This document shows, one piece after another, positions 5,953-6,253 of a DNA stretch of 6,253 nt. The stretch covers positions 1-6,253 of the forward strand of contig DEQG01000007.1 of NCBI GenBank assembly GCA_002360325.1, read 5' to 3'. This DNA comes from Salinicoccus sp. UBA3372. Lineage in GTDB: Bacteria > Bacillota > Bacilli > Staphylococcales > Salinicoccaceae. The notes beneath the pieces are model-generated. The model saw only the letters and a program-made list of their open reading frames with translations, was not told the origin of the DNA and did no database searches. The position numbers and the translations under genes were made by a program. Within the stretch, counting starts at the first letter, position 1, and every line of letters begins with the position of its first letter.

Positions 5953-5986
5953 CAATATCCCCCCTGGTTACTATTTTACCCGATTA

Positions 5987-6253
5987 TCATAAATTAAATG
6001 AGCTTTTTCTTTTATTTTCAAAAATTATTCCGATAATCAGCATCGCTATGATGAAGAGAATAAGAATCATCACGTGGATGAAACTTTCAGACCATGTTAT
6101 GCCGGGTTCGGCATAGATCTGGGTGAAGTGGTAGAGCGGCAGGAATCTTGCGATATTCTGAACCGTCTCCCCGAGCACTTCTTCAGGAATAAAGATCCCG
6201 GATAAAAACGCCATACCGATGGAGATGAAATTTGCTATGCCGTTGATCAGAAA
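5987..6253 (-). CDS. ABC-2 type transporter permease, C-terminal part (5' end off the window)
   Basis: The frame is open from the right edge to TGA at 5987-5989, giving 88 C-terminal residues. They read FLINGIANFISIGMAFLSG, then IFIPEEVLGETVQNIARFLP, YHFTQIY, and a last hydrophobic span (about MILILFIIAMLIIGIIF) ending in a basic ENKRK tail. The G-x-F-x-P-x-E pattern, followed by an amphipathic ARFLPLYH loop and a final membrane helix, is characteristic of ABC-2 family exporter permeases (drug, lipid or polysaccharide export). An ATP-binding partner and the substrate would be encoded beyond the window. The Cse60-like gene follows after 34 bp with no terminator between them, so they may be cotranscribed. 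Confidence 0.87.
   Translation of the reverse strand, partial: FLINGIANFISIGMAFLSGIFIPEEVLGETVQNIARFLPLYHFTQIYAEPGITWSESFIHVMILILFIIAMLIIGIIFENKRKSSFNL

Noticed and set aside
1..6253. CRISPR arrays, tRNA, rRNA, insertion sequences, phage or integration sites
   Set aside because: No regularly spaced repeats, cloverleaf-like segments, transposase fragments or terminal inverted repeats were seen on either strand.

Overview
The window reads as a low-to-moderate GC Firmicutes chromosome, most likely Staphylococcaceae (Salinicoccus/Jeotgalicoccus/Macrococcus-like). The main evidence is a staphylococcal-type class I fructose-1,6-bisphosphate aldolase, purine-rich Shine-Dalgarno sites, a good match to a SigB promoter, and intrinsic terminators. 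The genus is inferred from protein similarity and was not tested. There are no rRNA or tRNA genes, no CRISPR array and no insertion sequence.

Left part (1-3880). A MocR/PdxR-type regulator (winged helix plus aminotransferase-like domain) runs leftward and is cut by the window edge just before its PLP-lysine motif. It is divergent from a rightward UbiA-family prenyltransferase. Their 202-bp intergenic region holds an exact 10-bp direct repeat with starts 51 bp apart and an extended -10 promoter for the prenyltransferase gene. Repeat 2 fills the -35 position of that promoter, which is the layout expected of a MocR-activated target. After the prenyltransferase come a short perfect hairpin and a membrane-anchored two-HKD phospholipase D-like protein. 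Then follows a 24-residue single-span hydrophobic peptide with a near-consensus SigB promoter of its own, and a long hairpin terminator.

Right part (3881-6253), all leftward. It contains, in transcription order, the C-terminus of an ABC-2 type permease (cut by the window edge), a 49-residue Cse60-like small protein, the class I aldolase fda with a strong terminator, and an NRDE/TANGO2-family protein. The NRDE gene has its own putative promoter and converges on the SigB peptide gene, with the shared hairpin between them.

The strongest candidate for something little described is the left part: a PLP-type regulator apparently controlling a membrane prenyltransferase, next to a membrane-anchored PLD-like enzyme and a tiny stress-type membrane peptide. 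A joint role in membrane or isoprenoid lipid metabolism is inference only. The right part looks like ordinary housekeeping genes plus two poorly characterised small families. No stretch longer than about 200 bases lacks a gene.
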